In this document: piece after piece, positions 32,701 through 43,212 of the stretch
Layout: every line of letters starts with the position of its first letter
Numbering within the stretch: the stretch's first letter is position 1
Assembly (NCBI GenBank): GCA_949358305.1
Contig: OX442314.1
Span: forward strand, 1,741,087 to 1,801,086
DNA from: Strigamia acuminata
Lineage: Eukaryota > Arthropoda > Chilopoda > Geophilomorpha > Linotaeniidae
Direction: 5' to 3'
DNA length: 60,000 nucleotides
Program-made: the position numbers and the translations under genes
Notes under the pieces: generated by a model
The model's input: only the letters and a program-made list of their open reading frames with translations
Told to the model about the DNA's origin: nothing
Database searches by the model: none

Positions 32701-33808
32701 TTTTTAAATTCGTTATGTAAGCAATTCCGATAGCATTCTCTGTATTCATCTTCGTTAGAGCATGAACTGATCGGTGAATTTTGCAATATGAACTACAATT
32801 GAATAAATTAAAAGGTGTTGCCCAGGAATTTCAAGTCCTTAGATAAAACTTTACTTTGTTACAACTAAAATTTATTGTAGATGTTGAACCAGGATTCATC
32901 TCTGATACAGGAAAGTAATTTCCAACGTTTTTGAATGCCAGCAAAACCTAAGGGCAAAGAGGAAAAAATTAATGTAGCAATTGCTATTGTAATTTATAAT
33001 CAAGTTACCCCATAATAAGGCTTATTGCATATCAAGTCGTAATTTTTTTTTAAATTCACTGTCAGTAACTTTCTGACAAATGATTTGCTAGAAGCTTCAG
33101 CTATGTCAATGAATAATATTAGTGTAACAATGTAGGTATTGATAAATGCTTGTTTGTAGTTACCAAATCGAAATGTTGAACATATTCCGAATGTACTGTC
33201 AGTTTCCGTCTGAACAATAGAAGTATTTGAATATCCCTATGCAAATATATTTTAAATTGTGATTTTTAACTGAATTTCTCTACTGTTTTTTTTTTAATTT
33301 TAATTTTTACTTTCATTTTTACACTGTCGATGTCATCAGTATTGTTAGTTGCTTTCCAAAGTGTATCCATATCGTAAGTTGGGTTTTTAATACTCATTAG
33401 TGCATAAAGCATGGATTGGCATGTAATGGATACTGATGTTTTTTTATTTGCTATACGAGTTTCTTCCCAAAGCCTATTCATTTTCTTTGTATCTGAACTA
33501 CAAACCATTAAGTCTGGTAAAGTAACATTTTCTGATCTACTGGTTACGTCGACAGCTGTAGGATAACTGAAGTAATGCATTATTCTTTCGTATGTCTGAT
33601 ATGTGAGCATGCACATGCAAAATGTGAATAAAAGCAGCCAAAGGATGTGATGTTTGCTCCTCCAACGTTTCCTACTGTTTATGAAATCTTCCAATCCGAT
33701 TACATCGCAGTTGGGTTTGTTGGCATAATCCTTCATTAATTGGTGAATTGTCAGACGGAGTTGTCTTTTCCCTCTTCTGTATCTCCACATCAAACTATTA
33801 TTCTGCAT
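29750..33808 (-). CDS. Two-domain (tandem-fused) DEG/ENaC channel
   Basis: Exons in transcript order: 33808-33311, 33236-33164, 33058-33009, 32947-32855, 32792-32689, 32614-31822, 31760-31703, 31529-31444, 30694-30590, 30532-30423, 30125-29750. Total 2346 coding bases, 782 codons with one terminal stop. Domain 1: TM1 (ILWLLLFTFCMCMLTYQTY), GICSTFRF, DEYRECYRNC, HCGCQRPC, TM2 GLFIGLSVISL. A linker of about 60 residues, then domain 2: TM1 (LIFVLVVAGFTLYCL), FPSVTVC, FGNC, KRNPC, LPYMGK, CKCKQPC, TM2 GLGLGMSLLSL and a short tail. Intron phases are 0,1,0,0,2 in each half. TM2 of domain 1 and TM1 of domain 2 share exon 6, so two transcripts are not a simple explanation. Start chosen at the first ATG of the open frame; a further 5' exon is possible. 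Expected plasma-membrane cation channel; gating signal unknown. Confidence 0.92.
30954..31376. mobile_element. hAT-like MITE inside a channel intron
   Basis: 423 bp with exact 8-bp target duplication ATTTAACA (30946-30953 and 31377-31384). Ends CAGGGGTCAGCAAG and, in reverse, CAGCGGTCTGCAAC match at 11 of 14 positions, typical hAT termini. It lies in intron 8 of the minus-strand DEG/ENaC gene. The core is A-rich with ACGG/CC spacers and no frame. Confidence 0.85.
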
Positions 33809-33984
33809 TATTTTGGTACTTTCCAAGCTTCTAGAGTGACTGAATGAGTTTGATCTAACTGTTTGTTTGCTTGAGCAAACATGCAGAGGGATGGCGAAAC
33901 TGAAAAACGAAACATCATTATTTTTTTAACATTGATTGTTATGCATGTCTTCGGAAAGAATATGGATTAATTCACTACCAAATT

Positions 33985-34577
33985 TTGTCAAATTTTTCAA
34001 AAATTTGACAAAATTTTTCAAAAATTTGACAAAATTTTTCAAAAATTTGACAAAATTTTTCAAAAATTTGACAAAATTTTTCAAAAATTTGACAAAATTT
34101 TTCAAAAATTTGACAAAATTTTTCAAAAATTTGACAAAATTTTTCAAAAATTTGACAAAATTTTTCAAAAATTTGACAAAATTTTTCAAAAATTTGACAA
34201 AATTTTTCAAAAATTTGACAAAATTTTTCAAAAATTTGACAAAATTTTTCAAAAATTTGACAAAATTTTTCAAAAATTTGACAAAATTTTTCAAAAATTT
34301 GACAAAATTTTTCAAAAATTTGACAAAATTTTTCAAAAATTTGACAAAATTTTTCAAAAATTTGACAAAATTTTTCAAAAATTTGACAAAATTTTTCAAA
34401 AATTTGACAAAATTTTTCAAAAATTTGACAAAATTTTTCAAAAATTTGACAAAATTTTTCAAAAATTTGACAAAATTTTTCAAAAATTTGACAAAATTTT
34501 TCAAAAATTTGACAAAATTTTTCAAAAATTTGACAAAATTTTTCAAAAATTTGACAAAATTTTTCAAAAATTTTTGT
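33985..34577. repeat. 21-bp minisatellite, about 28 copies
   Basis: Near-perfect repetition of TTGACAAAATTTTTCAAAAAT. Each unit contains AAATTTTTCAAAAATTT, a palindrome around one C. Because 21 is divisible by 3 and the unit has no stop in several frames, long frames such as (NFVKFLK)n and (LTKFFKN)n appear on both strands. They are not taken as genes. The array begins about 180 bp upstream of the DEG/ENaC start codon. Confidence 0.97.
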
Positions 34578-35289
34578 CATAAATTATCAGAAATAACCCT
34601 TTGTTCCTTTGATTTTGTATTTGGAGACGTCAAAAGAAACAATACTGTACAATTGTTCTCGGCCCAAACAGACATGGTTTATTTTTGCGAGACCAGAAAA
34701 TTGATCAATCAGTAAATACAACTACTGTCGTTTTTCAACACAAATACGATAAAAACGACTTAAGAAAATTCAAACTAAGCACTGTTGCAGTTTAGTGAAA
34801 AGCTAAACATGTAGTACAGTACAAATTATTCCTCAAGAAGATTGGCAAATTATAAAAGGTACTCACACTTTAGTGCCTGTTCATTTGCAAGGACTGCATA
34901 TTTCATACCAACACATTTCTGGTTTCTTTCTTCTGTGAATTTTACCTGCACGACCCTGGCACTACGGCATCCTGTAGAAATTGCGTGGGGTTGCTTTACG
35001 GCTAGCTTCTCTGCTTAGACCCCATTCGATCTGATTGCGATATTGGCGAAAAGATCTCGGATTTTGGGCTGATGACTTGAGCTGCAGTCTATCAAATTCT
35101 AAACTTGTTTGCTCCTAACACGGTAGAGTTTTGTATGCTACTATAGCTTGGTGAATTTTATGATGTTTTTTATTTGCCCTTAAAAAGGACATTAATCATT
35201 CATGAATTATATTTCCGGTGTTTTAATAATCAATACTTTCGAGTTTTGCAAAAGAAATATTAATAATATTTTGCAAAGAAATAAAGATT
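34578..35289. other. No gene seen
   Basis: Non-coding AT-rich DNA between the minisatellite and the F-box/LRR-like fragment; no exon with convincing splice sites. Confidence 0.45.
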
Positions 35290-35530
35290 ACATCTTCCAT
35301 GCAATTGACGCAAATGCCAGGGGCGAGTGAGCAATATTTGTTTTATTTCGACAGTGTGTGCACTGTCGAAATTCAAGCAGTTGCGCAGGTTGTACTTTGA
35401 CATGCGCCACGACTCGGACGGGGAAATGGCGGAGGAAAATGACTCGTTCGATCGATTGTCTGAAATTAAACAGTTTTGATGCAGAATTCAATTTTTATCA
35501 TTTAGTATTTTCAACAATAGAAGTATATAA

Positions 35531-35712
35531 TGTGTTCCTTGGTTTGATATTGTTGATTACAAAGTGGGTTATTACGGAGTCGTGAATAAAGCAGCCATCT
35601 TGGTTAGTAGAATTAACATAAGACATTTATTTGCATGTTTTTACACAGGTGGCGCTGACAGTTGACCAGCGTCACAAATTGACATATTGAAAGATGGAGT
35701 GCGGACACTCCA
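35531..35712 (-). repeat. Gypsy 1 3' LTR
   Basis: 182 bp; differs from the 5' LTR at GGAGTG(C/T)GG and TTAC(G/A)GAGT. Confidence 0.9.
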
Positions 35713-35830
35713 GTACCCCTTTAATTGGGATCCAAAAGGGAGCAATTTTACAAAATGAAATTTTAAAACATTGAATTTAAATGTAAATAAGGAATAAAAT
35801 AACATACAATTACAAAGTTGAATTGGCTCA

Positions 35831-36804
35831 TTAATTTGATGGGAAACCATAAAATTCCGTCGGTTTCTTGTTGCGAACAGGTCGGGGACTGCTTACGGAA
35901 TTCAGAGGCGGTCCAGGCGGTGACACAGGAGCAACAGGCGGCTGAGAAGGCAGCGGTGGTGTTGACGGTTTTGCAGGTGAGGTTGCAGTCCGAGTTGCGG
36001 TTACAGGTTGAGCAAGTGTCGGGGAAGCAATTGCACTCTGAGGGCTCACAAACGGACCAATGTGCCAATCATCCCCCTTAATTGGAAGTGGCGTTCCAAT
36101 TGATAAGTCGTGTTGCAGTTGGTCGGTGTGTCGTGACCAAATGACGGCGGAAGTCTTGCGCAACGAACGAAATGAAACCAAGAATTGGTCCACGGAATCT
36201 GCCAAAGAGAGTTGAAATTTGGTTAATTTCTCCATTTCGTCATGGAAAAAGTTGCGGTGCTGCAACAATAACGTGTGGAACGGGTCGAGCGCGTCAGTGC
36301 TTGCCAAGCAGTCTGTGGAAGCCAGCGCCGTCGCTGCAGCAGCAACAATCACGTTTGGAGTAGACTCGTTCGGCGGGGAAGCTTCTACATCCAGTCTAGG
36401 GACGGTGAATTTAGCAGTCGTGTTTGTTGGAGGTTGAGTGCGCTTTCGAGCAGCGCGTCTGCGTGCAGACTTTGAAGTGGTCAATGCAGTCGAATTCACA
36501 ACAGCACCCATCGAAATACCAGCTGGGGACAACAAATTGAAGGTGTCCAACCAATTTCGACCCATGACTGGCACTGACCCAGTCGCAGCAACACAGAGCG
36601 GTAGGACGTATTTGCGGCGATCGTGCTGCACCGGCACATGGCAAACCCCGTCCATCGGGAGGACGTGTCCGTCGTAAGTGGACATCTGCGAATCGAGCGG
36701 CTGCAACTGAAATCAAGAAAAATTACGATTATACATCTCGCGACTGATGGTTGTCGCTTCAGCGCCCGTGTCGATCTGCATGAGCAGCAATGTGTCCGCT
36801 ACTC
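35831..36804 (-). pseudogene. Gypsy 1 protease and C-terminal tail
   Basis: Begins within the protease: active site LLLMQIDTGAEATTIS (D-T-G) near 36790-36745, then a TGA (RNFS-stop-FQLQPL; the sister element reads YFSQFQIKPL), then STYDGHVLPMDGVCHVPV and GRNWLDTF. It passes from the pre-RT linker (NFFHDEMEKL) straight to the post-integrase tail IKGDDWHIGPFVSPQS and a Pro-rich end. The whole RT-RNase H-integrase segment is missing. Confidence 0.85.
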
Positions 36805-36887
36805 GCATTTCCCGAACCAACGGTTTGGTCGGTTTGATGCTGATCGAATTTATCGCTTTTCCAGCCTGTCGAGGTGTTGTTCGTATC

Positions 36888-37109
36888 CAGGGCCGTTCCT
36901 AGTAAATATCTGTGGTGAGGCGAGCATTAAAAATGCCGCCCACCTCCCCCCCCCCAAAAAAAAAAAAACCTATTTCTGAATATGTCCGAAAATATTTTTA
37001 AGAAAAAAAAAAAATTATTTATTTTTTTTTTTTTGGTTGAAATTGCCGCCCCTGTCAGTGTGCCGCCTGAGGCGGCCGCCTCTTTGCCTCATAGGTCGAA
37101 ACGGCCCTG
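36888..37109. mobile_element. hAT-like MITE inserted in gypsy 1
   Basis: 222 bp. Exact 8-bp target duplication TTCGTATC (36880-36887 and 37110-37117). Ends CAGGGCCGTTCC and, in reverse, CAGGGCCGTTTCG. Shares the right arm (GCCTCATAGGTCGAAACGGC) with the palindromic MITE at 28.7 kb. It separates Gag from protease in gypsy 1, so it arrived after that element. Confidence 0.9.
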
Positions 37110-38004
37110 TTCGTATCGAGTAGAAGGTGAGCTTCCGAGGCGCAGCAATTACAGCATGGTGGTAAGCAGTTGTAGCGGTTGACATGCAGGCCGATTGTGT
37201 GTGCCCTACGAGGCCACAGCCCTGGCACTTGGTGTGACGATGTTCGCAATCGTCTCTGCGGTGTCCAGTCTGTCCGCACGATCTGCATTTTCCGTCGACA
37301 TGACGTGGCTGGTGCCCAGTGCCGTTGCACAATTTGCACTTGGTGTTGTCGTGCTGTTGTAATGGCTGGTCTTGTTGTTGATCGGTGGTGCCCCTCGAGG
37401 AGCGTTTGCCACCTTCGTGCGAGTTCGCATTGGATCGTGAGAAGTTTCCGCTGTTCTGAAGTTGGTGCACCGACTGCTGGGTGTCGAGAAAACTGGAAAC
37501 GTCCGCTCCGGCGATCTCGGCGGAGGTGGCTGCCTCGAGAGCCAATGCAAAAGTAAGATCTTTTTGCGTATAGAGCGTCTCTTGGACGTGACGCATGTTA
37601 AGACCAATGACGAACTGGTTCCGCATCTCGTCGTCTTGCGAATCACCAAAGTCGCAATATTTCGTCAGCGAGTGCAAAGCGGACGCAAAATCGCTCACCG
37701 ACTCGCCCTTATTGCGTTTACGAGCACGAAAGCGCACGATTTCACCCTGCTTGACCGGCTTTGGCTTTTGATTTTTCACCATTAAGTCGGTTAGTTGCTT
37801 GAATGTCAACTCCGTCGGCTTTTTAGGTCGGGCCAGATCCACAAATTTGGCAAAAGTTGCCATTCCCACGCAGGCCAAAAGCGTATTTACTTTTTCTGCG
37901 TCCGCGACGATTTTGTTGCATGAGAAGACGCATTCCATCTGGAGGATGTAGGTTTCCCAATCGTCGAGCGGGTTGTATTTTTCCGGAGCCGCAACCAAAG
38001 GCAT
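37110..38004 (-). pseudogene. Gypsy 1 Gag
   Basis: Starts MPLVAAPEKYNPLDDWETYI. A retrotransposon Gag core follows (FRARKRNKGESVSDFASALH, FVIGLNMRHVQETLY), then three CCHC-like knuckles (CKLCNGTGH, CRSCGQTGHRRDDC, CQGCGLVGHTQSAC). Packages element RNA. The frame is interrupted after APRKLTFYSIRT by the MITE, so Gag and protease are no longer joined. Confidence 0.88.
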
Positions 38005-38186
38005 ATTTGAACGATGGAATTGATGAATTCAAGGCAAAACTTACAGGTGAAAATTCGGGCCTAACGGTCAACGCGTGGTCACGAGCGTACGGTCAGTGGC
38101 AAAAATCTCATCAAAACGACAAGAAAACACACAAAAGTTCAATAGTAGTTGATGGTTCGATTATACTCATCCCTCGTCGCCAATAA

Positions 38187-38368
38187 TGTGTTCCTTGGTT
38201 TGATATTGTTGATTACAAAGTGGGTTATTACAGAGTCGTGAATAAAGCAGCCATCTTGGTTAGTAGAATTAACATAAGACATTTATTTGCATGTTTTTAC
38301 ACAGGTGGCGCTGACAGTTGACCAGCGTCACAAATTGACATATTGAAAGATGGAGTACGGACACTCCA
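38187..38368 (-). repeat. Gypsy 1 5' LTR
   Basis: 182 bp, TGGAGTG...GGAACACA in element sense, followed by the tRNA-Ser-type primer site. Confidence 0.9.
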
Positions 38369-38985
38369 CTATAAGAAAATTTTGCATTTATTCAACAGAT
38401 GGAGCCACTGTGGCAAACCTGGTAGCACTCACAGCCACTGCGTGCCAACAAATGTGCCAGACTTTGCCCAATCTACGAAAACTACATCTTTCTGGGTGTG
38501 TAATCCAAGACGACACGATGACGTACATCGCCCGGATGCCACTCGTTGAGCTTGCCGTGGCCCTCGAAACCACCGAACATTTCGTGCGAAACTTTGCGCA
38601 GAAGACTCCATGCTCAGGAAAACGTAGCGAGTGCTCAAATGGTACGCCGAGGGCGTTTCGATGGACTGCTTCCGCTTGATATTGACCACGATGAAATCGA
38701 TCGAAGACTTGGACGTTTACGATTCGAGCTGGCTCAAAGCGCTCCTACCGATCGAGGCGCCACCGCAGCAATACAACATCACAAAATTGGTGTTCGAGGC
38801 TCCAGACGACGCCATTGAGGATGAGATGGACATTGGCGTGCTCGCGTGTCCTAAAGTGAGCAGAATCGACATCAGTTGTAAAGTTTTTACACTCAAAATG
38901 CTGAACACGCTGACGAAATTCAAGGAGCTGAGCACATTGCACGTTCACATGCCGTCGCACGTGGGCGCGACGTTCGAGATGGAAT

Positions 38986-39336
38986 AAGTGAAATACGTCA
39001 TGTCAACCATAGTTTATACGATGTTGTTTTTCTACTTGATTTATTGTTGTTCAACAGTTCCACATTCGTTTACCTGTTGGAAATTTAGAGAATCAAAATT
39101 TCACGCAGGAATATCGTCAGCAAAAGTGCACAAACTGTTGTTTACATATTGTTTACATTTACCGTGCGGCAGAAACCCCCTCCCCCCCCTCCAGGCGTTA
39201 CGTAATTGATGGACGGCCCCTTACGAAGCTGGTCCGCGTGACGATTCCAAATAATAGCGTTGCCAAAGCTCACGTCGTATGTAGTGGACGACGTTTTGGC
39301 CGAAATTATTCTGGGCACCCAACGAGACGCATGTAA
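38986..39336. other. No gene seen
   Basis: Spacer between the LRR fragment and the integrase relic; it contains a homopolymer C tract near 39180. Confidence 0.4.
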
Positions 39337-40001
39337 TTATTCTCGTGCATAAACAAGTTCTCCTAGTTCAAAGGAACGATTCGTGTCGATGGCAGTTGGT
39401 TCCGACATCAAACGCAGATTGAGGAGGTGGAGACGAGTTCTCAGCGTGTGTTGCAGAAACGCCTCAGCTGACGAGACTCGAGTAGTGACATGTAGCATAG
39501 AACTATAAGCAATTAAAAATTGACTTACAGCATTCAAAAGGGTTAAATTTAAGTTAAAAATTTTCCATCTTGCGCCTTGAATGTCTTAACAAATCCCTCA
39601 ACTGCTCCATTGGTGGCTGGATGGAATGGCGGCGAACGTGTGTGGCGAATTCCATTTCTAGCCATAAAGTCAGCAAACTCGGCAGACGTAAATTGAGCGC
39701 CATTGTCCGTATGGATGTGGATTGGCAATCCATGTTGCTCAAACCAACATTTCAACACGTCAATTGTTGCTTTGGATGTCGTCGTTGACATTGCTCGAAC
39801 TTCGCACCACTTGGTCCGAGCATCCACGGCCAAAAGGAATGATTTGTCGTGAAAGGGACCCGCAAAGTCGAGATGTTTGCAACCCCAAACCTTGTCTGGA
39901 ATTGGCCAACGAATGTCGGGCGTCTTGGGCGGGTCAGGAAGTGCGCGCCGGCATGCGTAGCACAAGCAAACCATCATTTCACCATTGCAGTTGATGGACA
40001 A
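39337..40001 (-). pseudogene. Gypsy integrase relic
   Basis: Encodes CLCYACRRALPDPPKTPD, the end of the zinc-binding part, then an rve integrase core: HLDFAGPFHDKSFLLAVDA, HIHTDNGAQFTSAEF and SPPFHPATNGAVEGFVK, with all three D-D-E positions present. A stop and frame change near 39548 separate it from the C-terminal stretch (QFLIAYSSMLHVTTRVSSAE). No RT, LTR or Gag adjoins it. It is the module missing from both nearby gypsy elements, possibly from a full-length relative. Confidence 0.85.
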
Positions 40002-40489
40002 TTCGTCGCTGGAGCGAGCGATTTGGTGGCATGCAATTACGTCATTGTCATTCCGTTATTGTTTTCGTGCTACTTGGACAGTGGATATTTCGGCCAATTA
40101 TGTTATCTCATAAGCTAAACACGTACTAAACCTAAAGCGTTACTCCATGTAATCAAACAACTTACCCGAATATAGGTAACTATTTTTCTCCGTTGAATAT
40201 TTTAGACAGATGAGATTTCATGTTCTCAGGACCCAAAATGTTGCAATTAATATTCCAACATTCTGTGAATATGGGTCTTTACGTCATTACGTTTATATCA
40301 ACACAGAAATAAATAAATAATATTTGCCTAAATAAGATTGCAACCAAAGTAAATAAATTTCTCAATTCTTCAATTTCAAACATGATATTTATTTTGTTTG
40401 CTTTTCATTCCTATTTTATGTAAACATTTGGCATTAATCACGGTTCAGATATAAAATTAAAAATATACTTATAAAATACATACCGGTAT
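40002..40489. other. No gene seen
   Basis: AT-rich spacer between the integrase relic and the hAT element. Confidence 0.4.
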
Positions 40490-42435
40490 TAGGGATGAGA
40501 ACGGGACCAATTTTGGGGTCCCGTCCCGTCCCGTGTCCCGAAGTATGTCCGTTTTCTAGTCCCGTCCCGTCCCGTGTCCCGAAATGTCCAAATTTTTTCA
40601 GTCCCGTCCCGTCCCGTTTCCCAAATGTTCAAATTTTTTCAGTCCCGTCCCGTCCCGTGTTCCGAATGTTTTAATTTTTCCTGTCCCGTCCCGTCCCGTG
40701 TCCCGAAATGTTCATATTTTTCCCGTCCCGTCCCGTCCCGTGTTAACGTATTAACGTAATACGCAACGTAAACGTAATACGTTCATCATTAACCAGTATA
40801 CAGGGTGGAACAAAAGTCTGTTCCCCTCAAATATTTCCTCAGCAATTGCATCTAGGCCAACTTTGATGAAGCGATCGTATAGGAAGTTAGGTGAGAGCAA
40901 TCCAATGATGTCATCAAATTTGACCTTGACGGCCATTTTCAAGGATATTCACTTGCTAACTTCTAAACCAATCAGGTTAGAGCAAAAAAGTCAATTACAA
41001 AGTTGTAGAGCACCATCAAATTAGTACTATCCAACTTATCTTAGTGATCTTAAGTTAAATGTTTTCCTTTTAAAAAGGAGACAAATCAGCTGAAATAAAG
41101 CTAGCCATTGTGACAAAACTTAAATTTCTATCACAAAAATACTAAATTACTTAAATAAACGTATTCAAATGTGCATCATTATGCAAGTAAACAAGAAAAA
41201 CCACTGCCTTTTTTAATGCCTCAATAATTATTTTATCACAAGATTAACCCTTGGCTACACGGATTTATGGACAAGCTTTTTCTTGAATAGAAAAATTTTT
41301 TTTCCTATAAATTTTTTCTGCTGAAAATTTGTGACTTTGTTTATCTGATAATAAAGTAAATCTCAGGTGAAATTTGTAATGATTCATCATTTATTTAAAT
41401 ATTCAACTTAGAAATTTTCTGCCCCTTAAAACTCCAGCATAACTTTTAAGCTGGCTTTGCTGTATTTGTAAACAGCGCTTCAGTGAACAGCTTTTTGCAT
41501 TTACCAGTAGTGATTAAAACCACCTCCAGATGGCTCAAATCTATTTATTTTTATTGTTTAGGCATTACGTCCTCAATAAAATTAGTTCCGAACTAATAAC
41601 AAACTAAATGGCGCTTTAACCAATCGACTTAAAAATTGTCCATAAATCCGTAATGGCTTAACCAGAACGGCACATTTTATCCTTATGCCTCCGAGGGTTA
41701 AAAAATTTCACTTTGCTAATTTTTTTGTGATTTGTCTCCTTTTTAAAAAGAAAACATTTAACTTAAGATGACTAAGATAAGTTGGATAGTACTAATTTGA
41801 TGGTGCTCTACAACTTTGTAATTGACCTTTTTGCTCTAACCTGATTCGTTTAGAAGTTAGCAAGTGAATAACCTTGAAAATAACCATCAAGGCCAAATTT
41901 GATGACATCATTGGATTGCTCTCACCCCACTTCCTATACGATTGCTTCATCAAAGTTGGCCTAGATGCAATTGCTAAGGAAATATTTGAGGGGAACAGAC
42001 TTTTGTTCCACCCTGTATAAATGACGTTGAGATATTATAAAATCAAACAACATACTATTTCGTTGCGCTGCAACATAGTCCCCCGTTTCAAATAATGTGT
42101 TGCGACTTGTGAGTCACGATCTTGCTATTGTTGTTGAAAAAATAAGTTGTAAAAAGGCTTATTTTAAATAAAATAAATTTCACCAAGTCCCGTTCCGTCC
42201 CGAATCCCGCATACAGCAAAAATTACCAGTCCCGTCCCGTCCCGAATCCCGTGGAATTCAGTTACACCCAGTCCCGTCCCGTCCCGTGTCCCGTGGAATG
42301 CAGTTACACCCAGTCCCGTCCCGTCCCGTGTCCCGCGCAATACAGATTCATCCAGTCCCGTCCCGTCCCGAATCCCGCTGCGGGACGGGACCGGGACCGG
42401 GACCGGGACCAGTCCCGGTCCCGTTCTCATCCCTA
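40490..42435. mobile_element. hAT non-autonomous element with CCCGT arrays
   Basis: 1946 bp. Exact 8-bp target duplication ACCGGTAT (40482-40489 and 42436-42443). Inverted ends TAGGGATGAGAACGGGACC, with one gap-free reading on each side. Both flanks inside the ends are arrays of TCCCGTCCCGTCCCGTGTCCCG units with variable spacers (about 55 bp period). No transposase frame; the middle is occupied by a second element (40801-42015). Confidence 0.9.
40801..42015. mobile_element. Fold-back element with ~300-bp inverted arms, nested in the hAT element
   Basis: Ends CAGGGTGGAACAAAAGTCTG and its complement, flanked by TATA on both sides (TA duplication, or TATA). The arms (40801-41100 and about 41725-42015) are near-identical inverted copies, ending internally at the CTCCTTTTTAAAAAG block. 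The centre is non-coding. TA target and CAG ends fit Tc1/mariner. Nested within the hAT element and so younger. Confidence 0.88.
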
Positions 42436-42641
42436 ACCGGTATGTACATAAAATATAAAAAAAAATCGACAGTATAATGTGCTGAATAATTGCCTTTATT
42501 CGATTTTATTATCTATAAATTGCACATCCAGCGTTTGATACCTCACAAACTGATTGATCATACTGTGATGACCTCAAATATTCCTATTTGAGTGAGCACC
42601 ATATTTCAGAATTGTCTCGAAAACAAGAACAAATATTATTC

Positions 42642-42677
42642 TATGTTCTGTTTCAATGTAAGTTGAAATAGAACATA
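42642..42677. repeat. Hairpin
   Basis: TATGTTCTGTTTCAA and TTGAAATAGAACATA pair with one mismatch across a 6-base loop (TGTAAG). Function unknown. Confidence 0.6.
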
Positions 42678-43212
42678 TACTGCCATAGTTAAATAAAAGA
42701 CACAATATTACCTAAATAATATTGTGTTTTGCAGCAAGTTTTGGCCCAGCAACAGCGTCAACCAATCACGCTGCGGTGTGCATAGCTTTGATGATCTGCT
42801 AGGCGTGTGCCTGGGCGGAGCATCCCCTCCTCTCGCGCGTGCCTGGCTCAATTGTTGCACATGACCCGAAAGCGGCCGTGTGTGATCTTTACGCAACTCG
42901 TCATCTGCGCAGCTTTACTGAGCAGATTTTGGAGTGAGCCAAATGGTTTTGGCCCACTCTTCCCGCACTCTTGATTCCACTTCCAAACTGTTCACAACCG
43001 TGTCAAACTTCTGCTCAACTCTGCAAAGTGTGATCTGTGATTTATTGGAAGAATTGAGACTCACTGCTGGTCTGTACCAACCGTACAGAATAGCGCCTTT
43101 CTGCTTGATTCATTACGTGTGATTTAAGCCATTTTCTGTGTGGAATTGACATTGAGCTTGCTCTGTCAATTTGAAGTGCTTTGTGTCGAGTTTACTCCAC
43201 AAAGCGAACTAA
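42678..43212. other. No gene recognised
   Basis: Contains a GC-richer stretch (42745-42900) and a plus-strand frame MVLAHSSRTLDSTSKLFTTV of unknown meaning. It adjoins gypsy 2 but is not the continuation of the zinc-finger exon on the other side of that element. Confidence 0.4.

Larger units (their letters stand above)
35531..38368 (-). mobile_element. Gypsy element 1, RT-RNase H-integrase deleted
   Basis: 182-bp LTRs at 38187-38368 (5') and 35531-35712 (3'), differing at two positions I can see. The primer site next to the 5' LTR, TGGCGACGAGG, fits the 3' end of tRNA-Ser, as in mag-type gypsy elements. AAAGGGG lies near the 3' LTR as a polypurine tract. Flanks read TTATAG and TTATAT in element sense, a probable target duplication with one change. 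Carries Gag and protease but no RT; Gag-pol is cut by a hAT MITE and a nonsense codon. Confidence 0.88.
35290..38985 (+). pseudogene. LRR (F-box-type) gene split by a gypsy insertion
   Basis: Left piece, about 35345-35477: LSKFKQLRRLYFDMRHD, a leucine-rich-repeat segment, then a stop. Right piece, from 38369: an acceptor ATTCAACAG and then ATACQQMCQTLPNLRKLHLSGC, MPLVELAVALETTEHF, a frame change near 38625, and MKSIEDLDVYDSSWLKALLP ... VSRIDISCKVFTLKMLN ... to a stop at 38985. LPNLRKLHLSGC is a classic LRR as found in F-box substrate adaptors. Element 35531-38368 lies between the pieces. The frame change means it was, or has become, non-functional. No F-box is visible. Confidence 0.6.

Noticed and set aside
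33985-34577. CRISPR-like array
   Set aside because: Units are contiguous with no unique spacers, and the DNA is eukaryotic.
33926-34715. Long repetitive frames (NFVKFLK)n, (LTKFFKN)n and (FEKFCQI)n on both strands
   Set aside because: They exist only because the minisatellite unit is 21 bp and lacks stops; there is no unique coding sequence, and both strands are equally open.
37015-37109. Gag C-terminus extending to 37015
   Set aside because: This stretch lies inside the hAT MITE; its peptide is read-through of the insertion.
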